10,545 bases of DNA from Sphingomonadales bacterium UBA7473. GTDB lineage: Bacteria > Pseudomonadota > Alphaproteobacteria > Sphingomonadales > Sphingomonadaceae. The notes under the pieces were generated by a model that saw nothing but the letters and a program-made list of their open reading frames with translations, ran no database searches and was not told the origin of the DNA. Location: NCBI GenBank assembly GCA_002478575.1, contig DLOX01000258.1:1-10545 (forward strand). Reading direction: 5' to 3'. The position numbers were made by a program, and so were the translations under genes. This document shows, piece after piece, positions 1-5,516 of the stretch. Position 1 is the first letter of the stretch, and every line of letters begins with the position of its first letter.

Positions 1-252
1 CCGATCCTCCTGCTCGATGAGGCGACGTCCGCGTTGGATGCTGAATCAGAAAAACTTGTGCAGGACGCACTGGAACGGCTGATGGTCAACCGGACGACAA
101 TTGTGATCGCCCATCGCCTCGCCACCGTGCGCGCGGCAGACCGGATCATTGTGATGGATGGCGGCAAAATTGTTGAACAGGGCAAGCATGATGAACTGAT
201 CGCCGCGAAAGGGCTTTATGCTCGTCTCGCGGATCTTCAGTTCAGTCTTTAA
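1..252 (+). CDS. ABC exporter, C-terminal end of ATPase domain (partial)
   Basis: This is the last 83 codons of an ABC transporter whose start lies left of the window. The reading frame opens directly on a Walker B and D-loop (LLLDEATSALD), followed by the H-loop (IVIAHRLATV) and the usual C-terminal run (IIVMDGGKIVEQGKHDEL). This order and wording is typical of type IV exporters of the MsbA/half-exporter class, in which the ATPase domain is fused behind six membrane helices. Those helices would lie outside the window, so the fused layout is inferred from family resemblance. The substrate cannot be told from this fragment; lipid or peptide export is possible. Its stop codon lies inside the 3' end of the convergent DUF2794 gene, an 11-base tail-to-tail overlap. 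I see no intrinsic terminator. Confidence 0.9.
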   Translation, partial: PILLLDEATSALDAESEKLVQDALERLMVNRTTIVIAHRLATVRAADRIIVMDGGKIVEQGKHDELIAAKGLYARLADLQFSL

Positions 253-580
253 CGAGCTTCATCAGACGCCGTTCGACGGGCGCCAAGATCGGCCCCAGTT
301 CATGACCGCGCTTTAGCGTTACGCCATGTTCGCCAATCAATGCCCATTGGCCTTGGCGGAGGCGAAGGGCAGGGCGTTTTTCGACCGCAAACTCAGGCCG
401 TTCCGCCGCTCTGCGAAAGGCGCTGAACCGGGCATGATCCCGGTCCATATGGATCGCATAATCCTTCCACAGGCCCGCAGCCACCATTCGGCCGTATAGA
501 TCGAGAATACGGGCAAGCTCCTGCCGGTCAAAGCAAGTGGGACCAATTTGAGGGGTGGGGAACGGAGTGACCGTTCCCAT
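242..580 (-). CDS. DUF2794 family protein
   Basis: A 112-residue protein matching the DUF2794 family as I know it from alphaproteobacteria. Recognisable stretches are FDRQELARILDLYGRMVAAG (about residues 18-37), WKDYAIHMDRDHARFSAFRR, and KRPALRLRQGQWALI...GVTLKRGHEL (about residues 68-94). There is no signal peptide or membrane segment, so it should be cytoplasmic. The function is unknown and I do not propose one. Its ATG shares one base with the cysE stop (TGATG), so it is almost certainly cotranscribed with cysE and may depend on ribosomes finishing cysE. The 3' end overlaps the convergent ABC exporter gene by 11 bases. Length agrees with the family. Confidence 0.85.
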   Translation of the reverse strand: MGTVTPFPTPQIGPTCFDRQELARILDLYGRMVAAGLWKDYAIHMDRDHARFSAFRRAAERPEFAVEKRPALRLRQGQWALIGEHGVTLKRGHELGPILAPVERRLMKLVKD

Positions 581-1266
581 CAGGCGCGATTGCTCTTGTT
601 GGAGTTGGATTGTGCCGCGGACAGCTCAGCAACGCGCTTCTGAAGCTGTTCCAATTCACATTTCAAGATTTCAAGCTGCTGAGTCGCGGGATCAAAGCGC
701 TCGCTGCAGGGTGTGCCATAAGGCACGAAGTCTTGAGTCTCAGGCTTCACCTCAACCAATGTCGACCGCGCCGGAATGCCAATCATGGTCGCACCTTCGG
801 GCACATCCTTGGTCACGACGGCATTGGCGCCGATCCGTGCGTTTGCGCCAACCGTAATGGGGCCTAGGATCGCTGCCCCTAGGCTGATGATCACGCCATC
901 GCCAATGGTCGGGTGGCGTTTGCCACCGATCCCGCTCGTAGGATTGGTGCCGCCGAGCGTTGAACCTTGGTACATGGTGACATTGTCGCCAATTTCTGCG
1001 GTTTCGCCAATCACAACAAAGCCATGATCAATGAACAGATTTTGACCGATTTTCGCGCCAGGATGAATATCAATCCCTGTCATGAAGCGCGCAAAATGAT
1101 TGACGATGCGGGCGATCAGGAAAAGATCCGCTTCAAACAGCCAATGCGCGAGTCGATGGCACGCGATTGCCCAAAGTCCCGGATAAAGCAGGATTTCCCA
1201 ACGCGAACGCGGGGCAGGGTCCCGCGCTTTGATTGAATCCAGATAGCGAACGACCCCATCCAGCAT
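580..1266 (-). CDS. cysE: Serine O-acetyltransferase
   Basis: This enzyme acetylates L-serine with acetyl-CoA to give O-acetylserine, the first committed step of cysteine synthesis, in the cytoplasm. It has 228 residues. A short helical N-terminus (DPAPRSRWEILLYPGLWAI, HRLAHWL) leads into a left-handed beta-helix of hexapeptide repeats from about residue 64 to 168. By alignment from memory to E. coli CysE, Asp66 (in GIDIHP) and His81 (in FIDHG) fit the catalytic pair, and His118 lies in GKRHP. The N-terminus is short, as in the EpsC/short-form group. The loop after IDHG reads FVVIGETA, one residue shorter than the usual MGVVIGETA, and there is a small insertion before GKRHP. A tail (about residues 190-215) looks like a short coiled coil. 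The ATG has AAAGGG seven bases upstream. It leads an operon with the DUF2794 gene. Its leader may be regulatory (see 1267-1372). Confidence 0.93.
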   Translation of the reverse strand: MLDGVVRYLDSIKARDPAPRSRWEILLYPGLWAIACHRLAHWLFEADLFLIARIVNHFARFMTGIDIHPGAKIGQNLFIDHGFVVIGETAEIGDNVTMYQGSTLGGTNPTSGIGGKRHPTIGDGVIISLGAAILGPITVGANARIGANAVVTKDVPEGATMIGIPARSTLVEVKPETQDFVPYGTPCSERFDPATQQLEILKCELEQLQKRVAELSAAQSNSNKSNRA

Positions 1267-1312
1267 AGTTTGCCCTTTATAGACCCCAAGATCATCTATG
1301 TAGGCGCTTGGG

Positions 1313-1372
1313 TTAAGGAATTCTAGGGCAAGCCGAACAGTGGTTTAATCTTGTCGACCAAGATGCGAGCAT
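1313..1372 (-). CDS. Possible cysteine-containing leader peptide upstream of cysE
   Basis: A 19-codon ORF, MLASWSTRLNHCSACPRIP, starts with ATG at 1372 and stops with TAA at 1315-1313, 46 bases before the cysE ATG. Cys12 and Cys15 sit near its end. The Cys15-Pro16 codons, with one preceding base, form the 5' arm (1331-1325) of the hairpin that would mask the cysE ribosome binding site. A ribosome waiting for cysteinyl-tRNA there could keep that site open. Against it: no convincing Shine-Dalgarno sequence precedes the ATG, two Cys in 19 is not a run, and the frame stays open upstream into the antisense of the transporter gene. It may be chance. Confidence 0.25.
   Translation of the reverse strand: MLASWSTRLNHCSACPRIP
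1320..1348 (-). promoter_or_regulatory. Candidate sigma-70 promoter for cysE
   Basis: Minus-strand TTAAAC (1348-1343), a 17-base spacer and TAGAAT (1325-1320). The -10 matches the consensus at five of six positions and the -35 at three. Transcription would start near 1313, giving a leader of about 47 bases that keeps only the CCCAAG/CUUGGG hairpin and would exclude the possible leader peptide. Confidence 0.3.
1348..1364. promoter_or_regulatory. Palindrome between divergent cysE and transporter genes, possible operator
   Basis: ATCTTG-TCGAC-CAAGAT is a near-perfect 17-bp palindrome with 6-bp arms. It touches the -35 of the candidate cysE promoter and lies 10 bases from the -35 of the candidate transporter promoter, a position suited to shared control. 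It has LysR-operator-like symmetry but not the exact T-N11-A spacing about its centre, so the binding protein cannot be named. It could equally be an RNA hairpin in the cysE leader. Confidence 0.25.
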
Positions 1373-1374
1373 GA

Positions 1375-1403
1375 TTGCCGAAGGCGCAACTTGCGAGTAG
1401 CTT
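1375..1403 (+). promoter_or_regulatory. Weak candidate promoter for the TauE/SafE gene
   Basis: TTGCCG (1375-1380), a 17-base spacer and TAGCTT (1398-1403) give four and three matches to the sigma-70 boxes. The start site would lie about 20 bases before the ATG at 1430. The match is weak and rests mainly on position. Confidence 0.2.
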
Positions 1404-1429
1404 GGCGATCGAGCGAAATGCGAGGGTGA

Positions 1430-2209
1430 ATGGAAGTCTTTGGCTTTGATCTGACAGCAATGTTGCCCTTCATTGCCATTGGCTTTGTCGCTCAATTGGT
1501 TGACGGTGCCCTTGGCATGGCGTTTGGGGTCATCGCGAATACAGCGCTGCTTTGGCTCGGCACGCCTCCCGCGCTTGCGACAAGCTATGTTCATGTCATC
1601 AAAGTCTTTACGGGTGGTGTCAGTGGGATTAGCCACATCGTTCAAAATAACGTCGATTGGCGCCTATTCTTCCGTTTGGCGATTTCTGGCGCGATTGGCG
1701 GCGTGTGCGGCGCGTGGTTGCTTTCTTATCTCCATTTGAACGATTCAAACTTCGCTCGGCCATTTGTGCTGACCTACCTTACGCTCATCGGCTTGTTCAT
1801 TTTTTGGCGCGGGATTGGTCATAAGATCCCCATTGAACGCAAAGTGAAGGTGGTGGAACCCGTGGGTTTGGTCGGAGGCTTCCTTGATGCGACGGGCGGA
1901 GGTGGCTGGGGCCCAGTGACAACGTCTAATCTTTTGATCCAAGGCAATAGCCCTCGGATGACTGTCGGCACCGTAAACAGCGCCGAGTTTGTTGTCGCGG
2001 TTGCTGTCTCCGTCACTTATCTTCTTTCCTTGGGGATTAAGGACTTTCCAATGGCCGTCATTGGTTTGCTGATCGGCGGTGTAGCTGCCGCACCCTTGGG
2101 TTCTTGGATAACCAAGCATGTGCCTGCCCGCCCGATGATGATCGCAGTCGGCGCTTTGCTCACGGTGATCAGTCTATTCGGTATCGCCAAACATCTGGGC
2201 TATGTCTGA
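1430..2209 (+). CDS. TauE/SafE family membrane transporter (putative sulfite/organosulfonate exporter)
   Basis: A 259-residue inner-membrane protein of the TauE/SafE family (formerly DUF81), with about eight hydrophobic segments. The N-terminal repeat begins IAIGFVAQLVDGALGMAFG (about residues 16-34). The second half repeats the theme at VGLVGGFLDATGGGGWGPVTT (about residues 146-166), the two-fold layout of this family. Characterised members move sulfite, sulfoacetate, taurine-derived anions or similar small acids; the substrate here is not known. The divergent cysE gene makes a sulfur link plausible but does not prove it. The start is fixed by a TGA immediately before the ATG; GAGGG lies three bases upstream, which is close. 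The OxyR-like regulator follows after 51 bases on the same strand and may be cotranscribed. Confidence 0.88.
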   Translation: MEVFGFDLTAMLPFIAIGFVAQLVDGALGMAFGVIANTALLWLGTPPALATSYVHVIKVFTGGVSGISHIVQNNVDWRLFFRLAISGAIGGVCGAWLLSYLHLNDSNFARPFVLTYLTLIGLFIFWRGIGHKIPIERKVKVVEPVGLVGGFLDATGGGGWGPVTTSNLLIQGNSPRMTVGTVNSAEFVVAVAVSVTYLLSLGIKDFPMAVIGLLIGGVAAAPLGSWITKHVPARPMMIAVGALLTVISLFGIAKHLGYV

Positions 2210-2214
2210 TCTTT

Positions 2215-2235
2215 GCCTTGGGGTAGGTGCAAGGC
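2215..2235 (+). other. Small hairpin after the transporter gene
   Basis: GCCTTG (2215-2220) and CAAGGC (2230-2235) form a perfect 6-bp stem around a 9-base loop, five bases after the transporter stop codon, with two possible U-G pairs extending it. No T-run follows, so it is not a standard intrinsic terminator. It could partly uncouple the transporter from the downstream regulator or protect the 3' end. Confidence 0.3.
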
Positions 2236-2260
2236 GGATGATGTTTGAGGCTTTGCCACA

Positions 2261-3163
2261 GTGAATGTTTTTCTCCCCACGTTGAAACAGCTTCAATATT
2301 TGGTGGCGCTTCAGGATTTTGGCCATTTCGGGAGAGCGGCGGAGGCGTGCTTCGTCACGCAATCGACGCTGTCCGCTGGCCTGCAAGACTTGGAAAAGCT
2401 GGTCGGTCTGCAAATTGTCGAGCGGACCCGGCGGTCGGTTCATTTCACACCTTATGGGGAGCAGATTGTTGCCAAGGCGCGGAAGGTCCTTCGAGAAGCT
2501 GAAGACCTGACGGACCTAGCGCGGGCCGCTGCCAAGCCCTTGTCGGGCGAGTTGCGGTTAAGCGTGATCCCAACAATTGCGCCCTTTATGCTGCCGCGGA
2601 TACTGCCCAAGCTCAGGCAGGATTGGCCAGATCTCCGCTTGATGTTGCGCGAAGAAACCAGCGCAGCGGCGTGCGATGCGCTGAGTCGTGGCACTGTCGA
2701 CTGCGTTTTGCTTGCGCTTCCCTACACTTGCGGCGACGTCGATTCCGAAGACTTGTTTCAAGATCAGCTTTACGTCGCTTGGCCAGGGAAGGAGCCTGCA
2801 CCTAACATCGCGACGCCCGACACAATCGATCCGGCGCGGCTTTTGCTGCTGGAAGATGGTCATTGCCTGAAGGATCATGCGATTTCAGCCTGCAATCGCC
2901 CAGATATGCGCGGTGAATCGACTATGCTTGCCACATCGCTGCACACCCTAGTTCAGATGGTTGAGAATGGATTTGGCGTGACAATGCTGCCTGAAATGGC
3001 GGTGTCGGCGGGAATTTTGAAGGACACGTCAATCATCGCAAAGCCGCTCCAATCTGAGAGCGCGAGCCGTACAATCTCCCTGATCTGGCGTAAGGCCAGT
3101 CCACGGGTCCGCGACTATCATCTTTTGGCCGAGGAACTGAAAAAGGCTTATTTGGCAGCCTGA
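2261..3163 (+). CDS. oxyR: OxyR-like LysR-family peroxide-sensing regulator
   Basis: A 300-residue LysR-type regulator. The N-terminal winged helix-turn-helix spans about residues 7-66 (QYLVALQDFGHFGRAAEAC, QSTLSAGLQDLE), with the effector domain from about residue 95. Its closest resemblance is to OxyR. LLLLEDGHCLKDHAISAC carries Cys202 and Cys211 at the same ten-residue spacing as the E. coli Cys199/Cys208 pair that forms the peroxide-induced disulfide. Thr105 (IPT) and Thr133 (REETS) match the peroxide-site threonines, and ATSLHTLVQMVENGFGVTMLPE matches the OxyR C-terminal half. It should therefore respond to hydrogen peroxide. No catalase, peroxiredoxin or other usual OxyR target is in the window. 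The start is GTG, with GAGG ten bases upstream and a stop just before; the ATG four bases later is out of frame. The 3' end overlaps moaE by 16 bases. Confidence 0.88.
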   Translation: MNVFLPTLKQLQYLVALQDFGHFGRAAEACFVTQSTLSAGLQDLEKLVGLQIVERTRRSVHFTPYGEQIVAKARKVLREAEDLTDLARAAAKPLSGELRLSVIPTIAPFMLPRILPKLRQDWPDLRLMLREETSAAACDALSRGTVDCVLLALPYTCGDVDSEDLFQDQLYVAWPGKEPAPNIATPDTIDPARLLLLEDGHCLKDHAISACNRPDMRGESTMLATSLHTLVQMVENGFGVTMLPEMAVSAGILKDTSIIAKPLQSESASRTISLIWRKASPRVRDYHLLAEELKKAYLAA

Positions 3164-3600
3164 TCCCAACGCTCAGCGGCAGCATCATCGCTGCATTTTG
3201 CCTCGACCCAGCGGCACTTCCCATCGCTCCATTCTTCTTGTTTCCAAAAGGGGGCATTGGTTTTCAAGCGATCAATAAGAAATGCGCAGGCCTCTAAAGC
3301 CGCCGCGCGATGGTCCGATGCGATGGTGACCTGAACGATCCTTTCGCCAACCGTCATCCTCCCGATACGGTGGATCAAGACAACGCCCTTCAACGGCCAA
3401 CGGCTAAGCGCTTCATCGGCCAACGCGTTAAGAGCGGCCTCCGTCATTCCCGGATAATGTTCAAGCGTCATCGCGGAAATGCCATCATCCCCGCGCACGA
3501 GGCCGGTAAAGCTGGAAACAGCGCCTGGGCTCAGAGCTTCAAGCTTGGCTTGCTCAGCACCGGGATCAAAATCCGCTTGCTGAAGGGAAACATATTTCAT
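3148..3600 (-). CDS. moaE: Molybdopterin synthase catalytic subunit MoaE
   Basis: The large subunit of molybdopterin synthase, which with thiocarboxylated MoaD inserts two sulfurs into cyclic pyranopterin monophosphate to make molybdopterin in the cytoplasm. It has 150 residues, the normal length. Family marks in order are SSFTGLVRG (about 29-37), LEHYPGM (46-52), IHRIGRMTVGE (76-86), SDHRAAALEAC (95-105) and LKTNAPFWKQE (112-122). Lys113 and Lys120 match the active-site lysines of E. coli MoaE (Lys119 and Lys126). The start ATG overlaps the moaD stop as ATGA, which suggests translational coupling and equal subunit supply. It is the last gene of the pgsA-moaD-moaE set. Its final 16 bases overlap the 3' end of the convergent OxyR-like gene. 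Confidence 0.95.
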   Translation of the reverse strand: MKYVSLQQADFDPGAEQAKLEALSPGAVSSFTGLVRGDDGISAMTLEHYPGMTEAALNALADEALSRWPLKGVVLIHRIGRMTVGERIVQVTIASDHRAAALEACAFLIDRLKTNAPFWKQEEWSDGKCRWVEAKCSDDAAAERWDQAAK

Positions 3601-3857
3601 CCGCCCGTTACCGGCGGAAAGAAAGCGATCTCTTTGGCGACTCCGATACTGGCATCTTGGGCCACAATCGATTGGTCAATTGCGCACCGGATTTTCGATC
3701 GATCTGCAAAGGCGAGGGCGTGGGTGTCGCTTCTGCCCGCCAGCCAATCTATCAGGTTTGCAACGGTTTCAATCTCGGCGGGCAGTTCGACTTGTTCCTC
3801 GGTCAGCCCAATTTGTTCACGAACCCACGCGAAATAGAGGATTTTGACCTTTGTCAT
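3597..3857 (-). CDS. moaD: Molybdopterin synthase sulfur carrier subunit MoaD
   Basis: A ubiquitin-like sulfur carrier of 86 residues ending in the diagnostic Gly-Gly (PPVTGG). The terminal glycine is adenylated and converted to a thiocarboxylate, usually by MoeB, then donates sulfur in the MoaE active site. The N-terminal beta strand reads VKILYFAWVREQIG, as usual for MoaD, and the stretch before the tail (IAFFPPVTGG) fits the family. The same frame is open upstream to 4028, but that part is antisense to pgsA. The ATG at 3857 is the right start: it gives the normal MoaD length and forms a TGATG overlap with the pgsA stop. The downstream overlap with moaE is ATGA. No moeB or other molybdenum-cofactor gene is in the window. 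Confidence 0.94.
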   Translation of the reverse strand: MTKVKILYFAWVREQIGLTEEQVELPAEIETVANLIDWLAGRSDTHALAFADRSKIRCAIDQSIVAQDASIGVAKEIAFFPPVTGG

Positions 3858-4432
3858 CAGTCCATATGCTTTATGCCGACGCGGAGATAATCCCAGCCGG
3901 TTATGCCTGTCAGCGCAGCGGCTATCCAAAGCGAGACGATGCCCACATAATTGATCCAAAGCTGGGCCGGCAGGCCGCCCGCCAAAATGAGTGCACCCAA
4001 AGCGACAAGCTGGAAGGTTGTCTTCCATTTTGCGAGCTTCGACACAGGCACCGAAATCTGCGAACCCGCCAGAAACTCACGCAAACCCGAAACTGTTATT
4101 TCCCTTAGAAGAATGACCAATGCGGGGATCAGGTGAATGCCCGAAATGGCGGCAGCATCATGGCGTGTGCCTACGAGCATGAGGATCACAGCAGCGACCA
4201 TGATCTTGTCAGCAATCGGGTCAAGGAAGACCCCCATTTTTGATACGGTGCCTTGGGCGCGGGCCAGATAACCGTCAAAATAATCGGTGATACCCATCAG
4301 GCAGTAAAGCCCAAATCCCAATAGCCAGCCGAGTTCCCATTCCGGATCCCAAAGCAACGCAACCAATATGGGAACCGCAAAAATACGGAACAGCGTCAGC
4401 AGGTTTGGCAAAGACCACATACCAGCCTTCAT
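3857..4432 (-). CDS. pgsA: CDP-diacylglycerol-glycerol-3-phosphate 3-phosphatidyltransferase
   Basis: An inner-membrane enzyme that joins CDP-diacylglycerol and glycerol 3-phosphate to make phosphatidylglycerophosphate, the precursor of phosphatidylglycerol and cardiolipin. Of its 191 residues, 50-75 hold the complete CDP-alcohol phosphotransferase signature D-x2-D-G-x2-A-R-x8-G-x3-D-x3-D (Asp50, Asp53, Gly54, Ala57-Arg58, Gly67, Asp71, Asp75). The N-terminal SLPNLLTLFRI is typical of PgsA. Several hydrophobic segments span the rest. Two starts are possible: Met1 at 4432, with GAAGG ten bases upstream but inside a hairpin arm, and Met5 at 4420, with AAGG five bases upstream and free of that hairpin. 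The downstream moaD start overlaps the stop as TGATG. Confidence 0.93.
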   Translation of the reverse strand: MKAGMWSLPNLLTLFRIFAVPILVALLWDPEWELGWLLGFGLYCLMGITDYFDGYLARAQGTVSKMGVFLDPIADKIMVAAVILMLVGTRHDAAAISGIHLIPALVILLREITVSGLREFLAGSQISVPVSKLAKWKTTFQLVALGALILAGGLPAQLWINYVGIVSLWIAAALTGITGWDYLRVGIKHMD

Positions 4433-4438
4433 ACGCGC

Positions 4439-4476
4439 TTAGCCTTCACTTTCTAGCCTGAAAGCGCAAAGGCTAA
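4439..4476 (-). promoter_or_regulatory. Hairpin between bpt and pgsA covering the pgsA ribosome binding site
   Basis: On the minus strand UUAGCCUU (4476-4469) pairs perfectly with AAGGCUAA (4446-4439), enclosing a second stem CUUUC/GAAAG (4464-4460 with 4453-4449) and the loop AGGCUA (4459-4454). The outer 3' arm includes the AAGG that would serve pgsA Met1, and the 5' arm includes the bpt stop codon. The loop AGGCUA can itself pair with UAGCCU of the 5' arm, an alternative fold that frees the AAGG. No U-tract follows, so an ordinary intrinsic terminator is unlikely. Confidence 0.4.
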
Positions 4477-5264
4477 ACCGACAAGAGCATCGAAGGGTCT
4501 AGCGGCGGGGCAGCAGATGGTTCGGCTGCATTCTCTTGATACCGTGACCAGCCTTCGGGGCCCAAAGCCTCCATCGGCTGAAAACGCGTCTTATATTCCA
4601 TCCGCCGGCAGCCATCGATCCAATAGCCGAGATAGACAAAGGGAAGGCCTGCACGGGCGGCGCGGACGGCATGATCCATGATGATATAGGTGCCAAGGCC
4701 GCTGCGTCCTTCGCAATCGGGCTTGAAGAAGCTGTAGATCATCGAAAAGCCATCATGCTGCTTGTCTGACAAGCAAACGCCAACCAATTCGCCCGGGCGT
4801 CCATCAACCGAGGGTTCGCGATACTCAACAATGTGGGTGTCGACGGGAGACTGTTCCACCATGTCGGCAAAATCAATTTCGTCCATCCCGGCCATACCGC
4901 CGGTGGGGTGGCGATGCTCTAGGTAGCTGCGCAGCAAGTTAAACTGCTCATCGGTTGACCAAGCATGGCAAACCGTAACCTCAAGATCGCGATTGCGCTT
5001 GTAAATCCGCTTCTGAGACGTGCTCGGCTGAAACTGATCAGCCAAAATTCGAACCGAAACACAGGCCGTGCAGCTGATACAGCTGGGCCGATAGGCGACA
5101 CCTTGGCTGCGACGAAAACCGATCCGGCTCAGCGCATCATTCAGTTCTACAGCATTTTGCCCTGAAAGGTCTGTAAAGACCTTCCGCTCCATCTTGCCGG
5201 GCAGATAAGGGCAAGGATTAGGGCTTGTTACGAAAAACCGCGGAAATCTGAATTGCGCTGTCAC
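4473..5264 (-). CDS. bpt: Aspartate/glutamate leucyltransferase (arginyl-tRNA-protein transferase family)
   Basis: Bpt transfers leucine from leucyl-tRNA to proteins with N-terminal Asp or Glu, making N-degrons for ClpS/ClpAP. The protein has 263 residues. The N-terminal ATE domain carries CPYLPGKMERKVFTDL (about 18-33) and the cysteine-rich VAYRPSCISCTACVSVR (about 56-72; Cys62, Cys65, Cys68), and the C-terminal acyltransferase-like domain carries SMIYSFFKP (about 174-182), GLGTYIIMDHA, LGYWIDGCRRMEYKTRFQP (about 212-230). These are the family's hallmark stretches in the usual order. The start is GTG at 5264, which gives the normal N-terminus; the next in-frame ATG is residue 25, inside the conserved part. 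The ribosome binding site is weak. The stop lies 40 bases from the pgsA ATG, so the two may share a transcript. Confidence 0.92.
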   Translation of the reverse strand: MTAQFRFPRFFVTSPNPCPYLPGKMERKVFTDLSGQNAVELNDALSRIGFRRSQGVAYRPSCISCTACVSVRILADQFQPSTSQKRIYKRNRDLEVTVCHAWSTDEQFNLLRSYLEHRHPTGGMAGMDEIDFADMVEQSPVDTHIVEYREPSVDGRPGELVGVCLSDKQHDGFSMIYSFFKPDCEGRSGLGTYIIMDHAVRAARAGLPFVYLGYWIDGCRRMEYKTRFQPMEALGPEGWSRYQENAAEPSAAPPLDPSMLLSV

Positions 5265-5516
5265 TGTTCGAATCTACTCTCACTCGCCATGTCAGGGTGA
5301 TGGAGGATGACCCGGTTGTAACGCAAATGCAAAAAACATGTTAACCACAAAAATCTAACGTTCAGAATTGGATCGTTACTTTTCAAACTGGTTAAGGCCT
5401 CATTTCGGTACAATCCTTGACGCTGGCAACCAAGACGCATAGCAGCTTGGGTTCAGCGCCCAACACCCACATATCTTCGCTTTTTCCCAACAGTTTCGCC
5501 AAGGAATAAGTTCGGC
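5265..5516. promoter_or_regulatory. Divergent intergenic region between bpt and the MFS exporter
   Basis: A 252-base gap with no ORF I would call. The half near bpt is A+T rich (about 5318-5395), as expected for a promoter region. TTGACG (5417-5422), a 17-base spacer and TAGCAG (5440-5445) form a possible promoter for the exporter, strong at the -35 and weak at the -10. A small TTGGG/CCCAA hairpin (5447-5463) would lie in its leader. I see no clear bpt promoter and no convincing operator. Confidence 0.35.

Larger units (their letters stand above)
1267..1372 (-). promoter_or_regulatory. cysE leader with nested and competing inverted repeats
   Basis: Read on the minus strand, six short arms occur in order: AUCUUG (1364-1359), CAAGAU (1353-1348), UUGCCCU (1331-1325), CCCAAG (1312-1307), AUCUUGGG (1292-1285) and AGGGCAA (1276-1270). 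Arm 3 pairs perfectly with arm 6 and arm 4 with the end of arm 5, which makes a nested hairpin whose last arm contains the cysE ribosome binding site. Arm 1 pairs with arm 2, and arm 2 can instead pair with arm 5, which would break the 4:5 stem. This is attenuator-like geometry. Each repeat is only 6-7 bp, a size expected by chance in 160 bases, so regulation here is inference. A -10-like TAGAAT in the same stretch could make the true transcript start too late to include arm 3. Confidence 0.35.

Noticed and set aside
3858..4028. Longer MoaD start that would add 57 residues
   Set aside because: The added part is antisense-frame reading of pgsA; MoaD has its normal length and a TGATG junction when started at 3857.
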